This document shows, piece after piece, positions 1 to 8,715 of a DNA stretch of 52,362 bases. Location of the stretch: contig JAGKTZ010000005.1 in the NCBI GenBank assembly GCA_021153165.1, forward strand, positions 1-52,362, read 5' to 3'. The first letter of the stretch is position 1. Each line of letters begins with the position of its first letter. Origin of the DNA: Prevotellaceae bacterium. GTDB taxonomy: Bacteria > Bacteroidota > Bacteroidia > Bacteroidales > Bacteroidaceae. Both the position numbers and the translations under genes were made by a program. A model generated the notes under the pieces. That model was not told where the DNA came from, did not search any database, and saw nothing but the letters and a program-made list of their open reading frames with translations.

Positions 1-782
1 CCACCGCGTTGCAAGTGTCCGAGGATGGTTACACGCACGTCGTATTGTGGATATTCGTTCTTTACGCGTTCGGCATAATGCATGGCACCGCCTGTGAGTT
101 CGCTTTCGGCCACGAGGACGATACTACTGCTCTTCGACTTCTTGAAGCCGTGTTCGATGAATTGTTCCAACTGGTCAACTTCGGTGCTGAATTCCGGGAT
201 GATGGCTGCTTCGGCACCGGCAGCGATGGCACCGTTCAAGGCCAAGAAGCCAGCGTCGCGTCCCATTACTTCTACAAAGAAGAGACGTTCGTGCGAAGTT
301 GCTGTGTCGCGAATCTTGTCCACTGCATCAAGGATGGTATTCAAGGCAGTGTCATAACCGATGGTGGTATCTGTACCATACAAGTCGTTGTCGATAGTGC
401 CTGGAAGACCGATGCAAGGGATGTCGAATTCCTGTGCCAAGATGCGGGCACCTGTCAACGAACCGTCACCACCGATTACCACCAAGGCGTCGATACCGAA
501 CTTCTTCATGTTTTCGTAAGCCAATGCACGGCCTTCGGCAGTTCTGAACTCCTTACAGCGTGCTGTCTTCAGGATGGTACCACCCATTTGGATGATGTTA
601 CTTACGTTTTGCGATTTGAACTCCTGGATTTCTCCGGTTACCAATCCTTTATATCCTCTATAGATACCAAAAACTTTCAGTCCATTGTAGATAGCCGAGC
701 GGGTTACCGCACGAATGGCTGCATTCATACCGGGAGCGTCGCCTCCGGAAGTCAAGATACCGATACTGTTAATTCTTGCCAT
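1..782 (-). CDS. pfkA: 6-phosphofructokinase, 3' end cut by window edge
   Basis: Reading leftwards from an ATG at 782, the translation begins MARINSIGILTSGGDAPGMN, the N-terminal nucleotide-binding signature of phosphofructokinase. It continues through VIGGDGSLTGAR and PGTIDND to MGRDAGF and LGHLQRGG. About 260 codons are visible of the roughly 325 usual for the family; the C-terminus lies beyond the left edge. The enzyme phosphorylates fructose 6-phosphate to fructose 1,6-bisphosphate in glycolysis. Gly in GGDGS and in PGTIDND is typical of ATP-dependent enzymes, whereas PPi-dependent ones usually have GGDDS and PKTIDND. The gene starts 27 bp after the ispH stop, so the two are probably cotranscribed. 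Confidence 0.95.
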   Translation of the reverse strand, partial: MARINSIGILTSGGDAPGMNAAIRAVTRSAIYNGLKVFGIYRGYKGLVTGEIQEFKSQNVSNIIQMGGTILKTARCKEFRTAEGRALAYENMKKFGIDALVVIGGDGSLTGARILAQEFDIPCIGLPGTIDNDLYGTDTTIGYDTALNTILDAVDKIRDTATSHERLFFVEVMGRDAGFLALNGAIAAGAEAAIIPEFSTEVDQLEQFIEHGFKKSKSSSIVLVAESELTGGAMHYAERVKNEYPQYDVRVTILGHLQRG

Positions 783-809
783 AAGTTTTATGTTTTTATG
801 AGTTTTGAT

Positions 810-1667
810 TTATTTTTCTTCCAATATAACCTTTCTACATTCCTCCATCAACCATTTAGGTGTAGAGGTGGCACCGCAAATACCCACGCTCTGAGCACCA
901 GCAAACCACTCGGCGCGAATACCCGAAGGTTGGTCGACCATATAAGTTGAGGGGTTGATGCTGCGACAAGCTTCGCACAGCACACGACCATTACTACTCT
1001 TCAATCCACATACAAACAAGATGACATCGTGGCGACCGGCAAAGTCCTTGACATTAGGCAAGCGGTTGGCAACCTGACGACAAATTGTGTCGAAATATTG
1101 GAATTGTGCCGGCGCCTGAATGCGTGCGGTGATATAGTCAACGACGGCTTTGAAACCCTCGAGAGCCTTTGTCGTTTGCGAGAAGAGGCAGATATCGCGG
1201 GTAAAGTCCAGCACATCGGCTTCCTCGGGCGATTCTATCACAATAGCACTGCCATCCGTCTGTCCTACCAGTCCTAAGACCTCGGCGTGTCCACGTTTAC
1301 CATAGATGACGATCTGCGGCGGATTGGGTACATCTGCCACACGCTTGATACGGCGCTGCAATTGCAACACCACGGGGCAGGTAGCATCCACCAAATGTAT
1401 GCCGGCACTTTGCGCCTGGGCGTAGGTCGAAGGTGGTTCGCCATGGGCACGCAGTAGCACCTTGCTACCACGAGGCAAGACGGCATACTGCTGATGGTCT
1501 ATCGTCTGCAATCCCATAGCACGCAAGCGATCGCACTCGCTACCATTGTGCACGATGTCGCCCAGGCAATACAGAGCGCCATCCTTTTCCAATTCCTCCT
1601 CGGCCTTGCTAATCGCTGTGGTCACACCGAAGCAATAACCAGAACCTTCATCTATTTCTATTTGCAT
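810..1667 (-). CDS. ispH: 4-hydroxy-3-methylbut-2-enyl diphosphate reductase
   Basis: A 285-aa IspH/LytB, the last enzyme of the MEP isoprenoid pathway. It reduces HMBPP to IPP and DMAPP with a 4Fe-4S cluster. The three cluster cysteines are recognisable as C12 (GYCFGV), C97 (DATCPVV) and C196 (FDTICRQ), almost the same positions as in E. coli (12, 96, 197). The substrate-binding RAHGEPP and the C-terminal GATSTPKWLMEE are present. Length is normal for Bacteroidota. It lies downstream of cmk, with a terminator hairpin between them, and upstream of pfkA. The polyprenyl synthetase at 4.5 kb would use its products. Confidence 0.96.
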   Translation of the reverse strand: MQIEIDEGSGYCFGVTTAISKAEEELEKDGALYCLGDIVHNGSECDRLRAMGLQTIDHQQYAVLPRGSKVLLRAHGEPPSTYAQAQSAGIHLVDATCPVVLQLQRRIKRVADVPNPPQIVIYGKRGHAEVLGLVGQTDGSAIVIESPEEADVLDFTRDICLFSQTTKALEGFKAVVDYITARIQAPAQFQYFDTICRQVANRLPNVKDFAGRHDVILFVCGLKSSNGRVLCEACRSINPSTYMVDQPSGIRAEWFAGAQSVGICGATSTPKWLMEECRKVILEEK

Positions 1668-1706
1668 ATATTCTTGTTCGTTTTTCAGTAAGGAAACTTA
1701 CAAAAA

Positions 1707-1747
1707 ATCCCTGCCAGCGAGTCGCATTCCAATCTCACGGCAGGGAT
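1707..1747 (-). terminator. Rho-independent terminator after cmk
   Basis: A 9-bp perfect stem (ATCCCTGCC at 1707-1715 with GGCAGGGAT at 1739-1747) begins a few bases after the cmk stop. On the minus strand it runs into TTTTTT. It separates porQ-cmk from ispH-pfkA, so the downstream pair needs read-through or its own promoter. Confidence 0.8.
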
Positions 1748-1752
1748 ATATT

Positions 1753-2451
1753 TTATTGACATTCCACCACCCTCTTGAAGGTGTCAAGCAACCATTGCAT
1801 TTGTTCCTCGCGGGTGAGTTCGCTATTATCCAGAAGCAAAGCATCCTCTGCCTGACGCAAGGGGGCAACTTCGCGATGTGAGTCGATGTAATCGCGCTCC
1901 TGCACATTGCGTAGGATATCATCAAAGTTGACATTGTCGCCCTTTGCGGTCAATTCCAAATAGCGACGTTGTGCGCGCACTTCAGCAGATGCTGTGACAA
2001 AAACCTTCAACTCGGCGTTAGGAAATACTACTGTACCGATGTCGCGACCGTCCATCACGATACCTTTCTCCAAGCCCATACGTTGCTGTGCCTGGGTAAG
2101 TGCTGCACGCACAAAGGGCAATGCTGCGATAGGGCTGACGCGTGAAGACACGGTGAGCGAACGGATTTCGCTTTCCACCACTTCGCCGTTCAAACAAACC
2201 AATGGCAACTTCGTTTCCTCGTCCAGTACAAACGAAACATTGACATCTGCCATCGCCTTCTCTAGCTCTTCGGCCTTGGGTTGACCCTCTGCGTCGAACA
2301 TATCATTTCTGAGCGCAAACAAAGTCACGGCGCGATACATAGCACCGGTATCGACATAAATATAGCCTACCTTTTGTGCCAGTGCTTTGGCCATTGTACT
2401 CTTTCCACAAGAAGAGTGACCGTCGATTGCTACGATTATTTTCTTTTCCAT
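1753..2451 (-). CDS. cmk: Cytidylate kinase
   Basis: A 232-aa (d)CMP kinase that phosphorylates CMP and dCMP with ATP for nucleotide recycling. The P-loop is GHSSCGKSTMAK near residues 11-22, the form usual in Bacteroidota. VDTGAMYRAVT and MDGRDIGTVVFP are the CMP-binding and GRDIGT motifs of the family. Length is normal. It lies 47 bp downstream of porQ, and a -7-like TATCTTTG (2491-2498, minus strand) sits in that gap, so it may have its own promoter. A strong hairpin terminator follows the stop codon. Confidence 0.96.
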   Translation of the reverse strand: MEKKIIVAIDGHSSCGKSTMAKALAQKVGYIYVDTGAMYRAVTLFALRNDMFDAEGQPKAEELEKAMADVNVSFVLDEETKLPLVCLNGEVVESEIRSLTVSSRVSPIAALPFVRAALTQAQQRMGLEKGIVMDGRDIGTVVFPNAELKVFVTASAEVRAQRRYLELTAKGDNVNFDDILRNVQERDYIDSHREVAPLRQAEDALLLDNSELTREEQMQWLLDTFKRVVECQ

Positions 2452-2498
2452 TGTATATTCTATTTTTTGCTACACTTCCATTCTTTTTCCCAAAGATA

Positions 2499-3482
2499 TT
2501 AGTTGAAAGAATAGCCGACATTAAACATTAGTGAAGAGGAAGAACGATGATACTTTGCCCACGAAGCACCAAACTTAAACTTCTTCAACGAAAGCCCAGC
2601 ACCACAAGTGAATCCTGCCCAATGGCTCGAACCCGCCGCTTTGAGTTCGTAGGCGCGGCGCAGATTGTATCCTGCAGAGATATAGAGATAGTCCGTAGGC
2701 AGTACATCTACACCCACGACAAAGTGGTTCAAGATCATATTATACCACTTGATCTTTTCGCCCTCTATGTGATAAAAATCTTGATTCCTCCAGTGCGTGA
2801 TATCAGTCATCGTCAAAGAAATCTGCACCGGCGCATGCTTCATCTTTTGCGTAAAGCCCAGTTGTAAATCAAAAGGCAAACGCTCTGGGCGGTCATCGAA
2901 AGTTTTAATGGGAGCACCGATATTTTTCATTGCAGCTGATACCGAGATACCTTTTTCCTCATCATAATAATTCAAGCCAAGGTCTACGGCCAAGGCAAAG
3001 GCGGAGAAATCCGCATATCTGGAATAGAGTCCCTTCAACGTAGCACCACCTGCCCACCTGTTGGTCAGGGCGTAACTATATCCCACGCCCACAACAATAT
3101 CTTTAGGAGAGAAGTCGCCCAACTCCATACCATTTTGGTCCGTCTCGGTCATCTTGCCGTAGTTCATCATTTGTGCAAACACAGCACCGGTATGTCGCTC
3201 GCCAAATGCCTTGGTATATTCTGCACCTGCCCAGATGCCAGAGTCAAAATAAGTCATAAAATTCAGTCCAAGCGAATTGTCGCTCACACCTGAATATAGT
3301 GCAGGATTGACAGAGCCTATCCATGGCGCATCGTCGACCACGGAAATATTTTCGCCACCCAGGGCAGCCACACGCGAGGCCATTGGCAGACGCAATGACG
3401 TATGACTAAATGACCCTTCCTGTGCTTGGATAGGTAGCGCTATAATCAGCAAAAGCAAATATATCAATATTTTTTTCATCAT
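2499..3482 (-). CDS. porQ: Type IX secretion system protein PorQ
   Basis: About 327 aa with a Sec signal peptide (MMKKILIYLLLLIIALPIQAQ) followed by an outer-membrane barrel-like sequence rich in alternating aromatic strands and ending YSFN. The family is recognised from RLPMASRVAALGGENISVVDDAP, cut here to RLPMASRVAALGGENIS, and by gene order. PorQ works with PorV, PorU and PorZ at the outer-membrane stage of type IX secretion, where cargo C-terminal signals are removed. The open frame extends to a TTG at 3491, but the two consecutive ATGs at 3482 and 3479 put the signal peptide right at the N-terminus, so I start at 3482. In P. gingivalis porQ is, as I recall, also followed by cmk and ispH. 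Confidence 0.9.
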   Translation of the reverse strand: MMKKILIYLLLLIIALPIQAQEGSFSHTSLRLPMASRVAALGGENISVVDDAPWIGSVNPALYSGVSDNSLGLNFMTYFDSGIWAGAEYTKAFGERHTGAVFAQMMNYGKMTETDQNGMELGDFSPKDIVVGVGYSYALTNRWAGGATLKGLYSRYADFSAFALAVDLGLNYYDEEKGISVSAAMKNIGAPIKTFDDRPERLPFDLQLGFTQKMKHAPVQISLTMTDITHWRNQDFYHIEGEKIKWYNMILNHFVVGVDVLPTDYLYISAGYNLRRAYELKAAGSSHWAGFTCGAGLSLKKFKFGASWAKYHRSSSSLMFNVGYSFN

Positions 3483-3501
3483 GTATCCCAAAAATTGTGC
3501 T

Positions 3502-3539
3502 CAAAGTTACTATAAAATTTAGATTTTAGTGTACTTTTG
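3502..3539. promoter_or_regulatory. Divergent -7 elements between porQ and the TonB-like gene
   Basis: TAACTTTG on the minus strand (3502-3509) points at porQ and TACTTTTG on the plus strand (3532-3539) points at the gene starting at 3648. Both fit the Bacteroidetes -7 pattern TAnnTTTG. I see no good -33 TTTG at 19-20 bp for either, so the calls rest on the -7 boxes and position. Confidence 0.4.
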
Positions 3540-3647
3540 TAGGAAAAACAGCAAGAAAGTATCTTCAACAAAACGTTGCCGCTCCCCTTGGGCTTGACAA
3601 AGTAAAACAAAACGAAGGTCTTTTCAAAGATTAAACAGGCATAACGA

Positions 3648-4457
3648 GTGGGTAAAGTCGATATTTATTCCAAGGAATGGTGCAATGAAGTCTTTCAAGA
3701 CAGAAACAAAGACTATGGTGCATATCAACTTCGTGCTACGGCGGGAAGTCGGTATCGTCGTGCCCTCGTCATACTATTTTTCGGGTTATTCTTTTGCATA
3801 GGTCTACCCGTCGGCATACACTTATACGTCAAATACAAATTGTATAAGAGCGCAAAAGATTTCACCAAAGAGATTCCAGAACTTAGGAAATTAGAAATGA
3901 AAGCAAGACCTAATCACGAGGTCAAATTACTTTCAGCGGGCAGAAGCCGTCCTAAGATTTCTACAATAGAGAATGCAACGGAAGAAATAGGTGAAATCGT
4001 CGAGAACACTGAAAACGAGATTATCATCGGCATCAATGGCAAAGAAACATTTCAAGTCGAGGAATGGATAGATGAATGGGAGGACTTAGACACGGCACAT
4101 AATATAGACAATATTGACCTGCCCGTAGAAGGACCACAATTAATACAAGTTGACAAAGTGGAAGAAATACCTATCTTTCCTGGTGGCAACAAAGCACTGA
4201 TGACCTGGCTAGGCGAAAACATCCCCTACCCCAAAACTTGTATGGATAAGAAAGTGCGGGGGATGATGGAGGTATTATTTATTGTAGACACTCAAGGATA
4301 TCCTGCCGAATTTCAAGTTACAAAATCACTACATCCCGACTTGGATAAGTTAGTCCTTGCAGCCATGAAACGTATGCCAAAATGGAAACCAGGCAAACAC
4401 AATGGCGAACCATGTAAGGTTGCAGTCACATTGCCTTTGCATTTTGAGCCGAAATAA
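3648..4457 (+). CDS. TonB-family energy transducer-like protein
   Basis: 269 aa. It has a cytoplasmic N-terminus, one membrane segment at about residues 39-60 (ALVILFFGLFFCIGLPVG), a charged periplasmic linker, and a C-terminal TonB domain from about residue 175 (FPGGNKALMTWL, then VLFIVDTQG and the closing LPLHFEPK). Its N-terminus matches that of the tonB at 18.8-19.7 kb: both carry W-C-x(2)-hydrophobic-F-x(2)-R-N-K-x-Y-G-A-Y-x-L-R. It therefore looks like a second inner-membrane TonB that passes proton-motive energy to outer-membrane receptors, but there is no exbB/exbD beside it. The start is a GTG at 3648; the next in-frame ATG would remove the membrane segment. Confidence 0.8.
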   Translation: MGKVDIYSKEWCNEVFQDRNKDYGAYQLRATAGSRYRRALVILFFGLFFCIGLPVGIHLYVKYKLYKSAKDFTKEIPELRKLEMKARPNHEVKLLSAGRSRPKISTIENATEEIGEIVENTENEIIIGINGKETFQVEEWIDEWEDLDTAHNIDNIDLPVEGPQLIQVDKVEEIPIFPGGNKALMTWLGENIPYPKTCMDKKVRGMMEVLFIVDTQGYPAEFQVTKSLHPDLDKLVLAAMKRMPKWKPGKHNGEPCKVAVTLPLHFEPK

Positions 4458-4536
4458 TATCTTATCCTTAAGTTCCCAAGATTTTTTCAAGATAAATAAA
4501 CACTTATAAAAAGCATCAAACTTATTATTTCATATT

Positions 4537-5511
4537 ATGAAGACATCCGAGCAACTCTTATCTCTCGTCGAGCAAGCCCTCAACGGCATCGATTACCCAA
4601 ACGTACCACAAGGGCTATACGAACCTATCAGTTACACACTACAAGGCGGCGGCAAGCGCATTCGTCCCGTCTTGACTCTAATGTGTTACAATGCTTTTTG
4701 CGAAGATGTAGAGAAAGTTCTCCCCGCTGCTTTGGGAATCGAAATCTATCACAACCATACGCTACTTCACGACGATTTGATGGATCACGCCGAAGTACGT
4801 CGTTCACGCCCTACGGTACATGTGAAATGGGATGCTAATACAGCCATTCTTTCCGGAGACACCATGCTCATCATGGCTTGCCGTTTTATGCAACAAACTG
4901 ATGCCGTGCGCAAAGGAGAAATGATGGATTTATTTATCCGTACTATGGATGAAATTTGCCAAGGCCAACAGTACGACATGAACTTTGAGAATCGTAGCGA
5001 TGTGACGGAAACAGAGTACATCGAAATGATTCGTTTGAAAACATCCGTACTCCTTGGATGTGCAGCCAAGATGGGTGCACTTTGTGCCAATGCTTCTGCG
5101 TCGGATGCTCAGGCTTTGTATGATTTTGCAATGAATGTAGGACTCGCCTTCCAATTGCGCGATGATTATCTCGACGTCTACGGCGATCCTGCAGTATTCG
5201 GCAAAGCTATTGGCGGCGATATTCGTTGCGGCAAGAAGACCTTCCTCTTGATTCGTGCTTTAAGCAAGATGGATGCAGAAGGCCAAGCAGAATTGTTGAA
5301 GACCTTGCACGACACAGACCTTGATCCAGAGGTAAAGGTCAGCACCGTTCGCGCCACATACGACCGATTGTCTATCCAGCAAGAATGCAGAGAGGCAATT
5401 GACGCTTTCTACAACAAAGCACGAGTACATCTGGAGCAGACCAGTCTCAATGCGGAAGCCAAGGACTACTTGTGGCAATTTGCACAAACTTTATTGAACA
5501 GACAAAAGTAA
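4537..5511 (+). CDS. Polyprenyl synthetase (trans-isoprenyl diphosphate synthase)
   Basis: 324 aa of the all-alpha isoprenyl diphosphate synthase family, which condenses IPP with allylic diphosphates. Both aspartate-rich motifs are visible: LLHDDLMDHAEVRRSRPTVH (FARM, DDxxD, near residue 83) and LAFQLRDDYLDVYGD (SARM, near residue 207). GGGKRIRP is the IPP-binding motif. Product chain length cannot be read from sequence with certainty; a quinone side-chain or geranylgeranyl/farnesyl enzyme are both possible. The TatD gene follows 21 bp after the stop, so the two are probably cotranscribed. Confidence 0.93.
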   Translation: MKTSEQLLSLVEQALNGIDYPNVPQGLYEPISYTLQGGGKRIRPVLTLMCYNAFCEDVEKVLPAALGIEIYHNHTLLHDDLMDHAEVRRSRPTVHVKWDANTAILSGDTMLIMACRFMQQTDAVRKGEMMDLFIRTMDEICQGQQYDMNFENRSDVTETEYIEMIRLKTSVLLGCAAKMGALCANASASDAQALYDFAMNVGLAFQLRDDYLDVYGDPAVFGKAIGGDIRCGKKTFLLIRALSKMDAEGQAELLKTLHDTDLDPEVKVSTVRATYDRLSIQQECREAIDAFYNKARVHLEQTSLNAEAKDYLWQFAQTLLNRQK

Positions 5512-5532
5512 GTTTTCTTTCTTTTTATCCAC

Positions 5533-6324
5533 ATGTACGCATTCGTAGACACCCATACACATCTCTATACCGAGGAATTTGCAACCGATGCCGACGCCGT
5601 AGTACATCGTGCCGTTGAATCAGGCGCGACACATCTGTTATTGCCGTGCATAGACTTTGATTCCTTTCCCACACTGATGGATTTATGCCACCGTCATCCT
5701 GGTGTATGTCTTCCGATGATAGGGATGCATCCCACCGAGATGCCAGAACGTCCACACGAGGATTTGGACCGTATGGAACAGGTCTTAGAGCGAGAGCACG
5801 CGACCTTTGTAGCGATAGGCGAAATAGGCATAGATTTGTATTGGGATACGAGTCGTAAGGCAGAACAAATTGAGATATTCAAGCGCCAATTAGAATGGGC
5901 GGTACACTATCAAATGCCAATCAGCATACATGCCCGCAGTGCGCATCAAGAGGTTGTAGAAACGCTGCTCCCCTTTGCAGAAAAGATACCTTCCGGTGTT
6001 TTCCATTGCTTTGGTGGCAGTATTGAGGAAGCACGTGAACTGTTGGACAAATTCCCCCACTTCGCCTTGGGTATAGGCGGCGTATTGACCTACAAGAAGT
6101 CTACCCTGCCCGCCGTTCTGCGTAGCCAAGTCCCATTGGATCGTATTGTTGTCGAAACAGATGCTCCCTATCTCACGCCTCATCCTCACCGTGGCAAGCG
6201 CAACGAACCATCATATATTCCGCATATTGTGGAAAAGTTGGCCGAGGTTTATGAGCAGCCTATTGATGAAGTATACCAAACGCTTTTGGAGACCTCGCAA
6301 AGAATCTTTCCAAGGTTGAAATAA
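5533..6324 (+). CDS. tatD: TatD family metal-dependent hydrolase (DNase)
   Basis: 263 aa. The N-terminal FVDTHTHLY supplies the paired metal-binding histidines. Further metal ligands are in AIGEIGIDLYW, SIHAR, GVFHCFGGS and VVETDAPYLTPHPHRGKRNEP, the standard TatD order. The family comprises 3'-5' exonucleases that act on DNA and some RNA. Length is typical. A bidirectional hairpin terminator follows and separates it from the convergent thiL. Confidence 0.94.
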   Translation: MYAFVDTHTHLYTEEFATDADAVVHRAVESGATHLLLPCIDFDSFPTLMDLCHRHPGVCLPMIGMHPTEMPERPHEDLDRMEQVLEREHATFVAIGEIGIDLYWDTSRKAEQIEIFKRQLEWAVHYQMPISIHARSAHQEVVETLLPFAEKIPSGVFHCFGGSIEEARELLDKFPHFALGIGGVLTYKKSTLPAVLRSQVPLDRIVVETDAPYLTPHPHRGKRNEPSYIPHIVEKLAEVYEQPIDEVYQTLLETSQRIFPRLK

Positions 6325-6348
6325 ATAGTTCTTTTACTTTGAGCATAA

Positions 6349-6395
6349 AATATCTCTCCGTCGCCTTTATATATATAGGTCTACGGAGAGATATT
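6349..6395. terminator. Bidirectional terminator between tatD and thiL
   Basis: A perfect 13-bp stem (AATATCTCTCCGT at 6349-6361 with its complement at 6383-6395) lies between convergent genes. T-rich sequence follows it on both strands. Confidence 0.8.
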
Positions 6396-6438
6396 ACTTT
6401 TCTGGAATATTTTTCTTCTACTCTTTTTGTCGCGGGAT

Positions 6439-7473
6439 TTATTCTGTGGGCCAGCCTTGTGCTTTGAGTTCAAATTCCTGACCATCTCGTGAGACAAGCA
6501 TACGTCCCTGTTCTGCTGGAGTGATATGTCCGATGATGCGTACGTCGGAAATTTGCGACACCGCCTCGTGTGCTGTCAAGGGCACGGTGAAGAGTAGTTC
6601 GTAGTCGTCGCCTCCGTTGAGCGCACAGGTACTGACGTTCATATTGAATTCTTCTGCAGCCACGGCGGTCTGATAGTCGAGCGGCAAACGTTCTTCGTAG
6701 ATTCGTGCACCCACACCTGATGCTTCGCAGATGTGCATCACTTCCGACGACAGTCCATCGCTGACGTCTATCATCGCAGTAGGACGGATGCCAGCGGCGC
6801 GAAGTGATTCGACGACGTCGCGGCGTGCTTCGGGTTTCAATAGTCGTTCGAGCAAGTATTCACGTCCGCTGAAATCTGGTTGGGCTGCTTCAGCTTCTGT
6901 CGAAGGTCGCGAGTTGAAGATGTGCTTTTCGCGCTCCATCAACTGCAATCCCATGTACGCTGCGCCGAGGTTTCCACTCACACAAAGCAAGTCTGTCGAC
7001 TTTGCACCACTGCGATAGACCACTTCGCCTTCTGTCGCTTCTCCGACACAAGTGATACTGATCGCCAGGCCTGTGAGCGAAGTACTGATGTCACCTCCCA
7101 CGATATCGACATCATGGTTTTTGCATGCGAGACGAATTCCCGAGTAGAGCGCCTCTACATCTTCTACAGCAAAGCGTCCACTTATTGCCAAATTCACCAA
7201 TAGCTGCGTGGGTTTGCCGTTCATTGCATAAACATCCGAAAGGTTTGCCATCGCCGCCTTGTATCCGAGATGTTGCAAGGGTGTATATTGCAGATCAAAA
7301 TGTATACCTTCCATCAACATATCCGAGGTCAGCAGAAGATTCTTTCCATCTACTGATTTCAGCACAGCGCAGTCATCGCCCACGCCTTTGATTGTGGTGG
7401 ATTGTCCTTGTGGTAGTTCTTGGGTCAAGTGTTTGATTAGGCCGAATTCGCCCAACTTTGCTATTTCTGTCAT
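6439..7473 (-). CDS. thiL: Thiamine-monophosphate kinase
   Basis: 344 aa of the AIR synthase-related kinase family. ThiL phosphorylates thiamine monophosphate to the active cofactor thiamine diphosphate. Diagnostic segments are GDDCAVL and LLTSDMLMEGIHFDL (Mg-ATP binding), GGDISTS, MIDVSDGLSSEVMHICEASGVG and GGDDYELLFT. Length is normal. The upstream gap of about 120 bp to the ATP-grasp-like gene holds a small GGGG/CCCC inverted repeat but no clear promoter. No other thiamine gene is in the window. Confidence 0.95.
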   Translation of the reverse strand: MTEIAKLGEFGLIKHLTQELPQGQSTTIKGVGDDCAVLKSVDGKNLLLTSDMLMEGIHFDLQYTPLQHLGYKAAMANLSDVYAMNGKPTQLLVNLAISGRFAVEDVEALYSGIRLACKNHDVDIVGGDISTSLTGLAISITCVGEATEGEVVYRSGAKSTDLLCVSGNLGAAYMGLQLMEREKHIFNSRPSTEAEAAQPDFSGREYLLERLLKPEARRDVVESLRAAGIRPTAMIDVSDGLSSEVMHICEASGVGARIYEERLPLDYQTAVAAEEFNMNVSTCALNGGDDYELLFTVPLTAHEAVSQISDVRIIGHITPAEQGRMLVSRDGQEFELKAQGWPTE

Positions 7474-7597
7474 ATCTATTTGTTTTCTTTCTTAATATTG
7501 ATTCAACACGGGGACACCTTCGCCCCATTTACGCACCAAAATTAGTAAAAAGCCGTGGATTTGCATGCAGAATAAATGATTTTTTATGCAAATGCAC

Positions 7598-8668
7598 CTA
7601 CTTCGCTACGATAAGCCAAGGGTTTTCTTCTGCACGGCGTAATGGATATAATATACCCTCAGGTCCTGGAAAATTTGGAGAAAAGATTTGCCATTCTTTG
7701 GTCGCACTGTTTCTGCACAAATCCAAAGCGACGTGGCCCATAGTGCGACGCAGATTCACCTCGACACAGGGATGTAGCTTTATCCCCTCTTCCGCTTGCA
7801 CCAGCATCATATCTACGCCCAAGTGGCCTACATAGTCGGTGCCCAAGAGTTCTGACAAGCAGAGCGGCAGTACACGTATGACATCGTCGAGCAAAGGGCG
7901 AAGGTGTTCGGGGAAACATTGCATCAATCTGTCGGGATGGGCGATCAAATTGCCGGCGTATGCGCCACCAGAATGGGTGAGAAATAGAGAAATGCCTTGA
8001 TACTGCACGCCCGAAGTATCGGCATAAAACTCCAGAGCAAAATCTGCGACACGATCATAGTAGGGTTCGATCTCGATACCTCCCTGACGGCGAATAATGC
8101 GCGAGACACGGCCACGTGGAGAGTGCGAAGCATTGGGCTCCAACAGAAAGATGCCACGTCCGCTGGTAGACCAAGGCGCCTTGGCAACTACCCGTCTGTG
8201 TGTTTCCACAAACTGCCACACACTTTCATCCGATTCGCACCACAGCGAAGTACCAATAGTCTGCGACAGGTCCTGGCGAATGCGTTGCAGGAGTTCTACG
8301 GACAAGCGGCGACTACTGAGTTGTCGAATCCTTGCCAATGATTCTGCCGAGGGCAGTAGGTGTGGCGAAATGCCTGCGCGCTGCAGACGGAATACCACCT
8401 GGGCGTCCCACCCCCACACTTCGACTTTGTCGGGATTGACCTTGTGCAGATCACACTCGTCCACCCATTCTGCGTCCGAGGTCAGAAAGGGTTCACCATC
8501 AGTACTGACACCCTTCGGCCGAACGATGACATCGCCCCGACTAGCCCAAAGCGAGGGCATAGCCCACAGGCGAGCCTCCAAAGTACGCGCCGCCTCGGAC
8601 GAACAATAATAAGGTGTGCCGTCGGCCAAAGCGTCATCGTGCGAAGGATTGAAGAGGTGGAGCGTCAT
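7598..8668 (-). CDS. Conserved hypothetical protein, ATP-grasp-like
   Basis: 356 aa, soluble, with no signal peptide. It begins MTLHLFNPSHDDALADGTPYY. The middle and C-terminal part resembles an ATP-grasp ligase: VVAKAPWSTSGRGIFLL fits an ATP-binding lysine plus glycine-rich loop, and HPCVEVNLRRTMGHVALDL fits the metal-binding E-x-N strand. I infer a carboxylate-amine ligase fold from these motifs only; substrate unknown. It stands between thiL and an MBL-fold hydrolase on the same strand. I recognise it as a recurrent uncharacterised Bacteroidales protein rather than as a named family. Confidence 0.75.
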   Translation of the reverse strand: MTLHLFNPSHDDALADGTPYYCSSEAARTLEARLWAMPSLWASRGDVIVRPKGVSTDGEPFLTSDAEWVDECDLHKVNPDKVEVWGWDAQVVFRLQRAGISPHLLPSAESLARIRQLSSRRLSVELLQRIRQDLSQTIGTSLWCESDESVWQFVETHRRVVAKAPWSTSGRGIFLLEPNASHSPRGRVSRIIRRQGGIEIEPYYDRVADFALEFYADTSGVQYQGISLFLTHSGGAYAGNLIAHPDRLMQCFPEHLRPLLDDVIRVLPLCLSELLGTDYVGHLGVDMMLVQAEEGIKLHPCVEVNLRRTMGHVALDLCRNSATKEWQIFSPNFPGPEGILYPLRRAEENPWLIVAK

Positions 8669-8715
8669 AGATAAAGGGAATGTGTCTGTGGGCTAGGGAG
8701 AATATAAACGAGGGG

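Noticed and set aside
9..950. Long plus-strand frame over pfkA and the end of ispH
   Set aside because: It is the antisense of two well-recognised genes; the protein has no family features.
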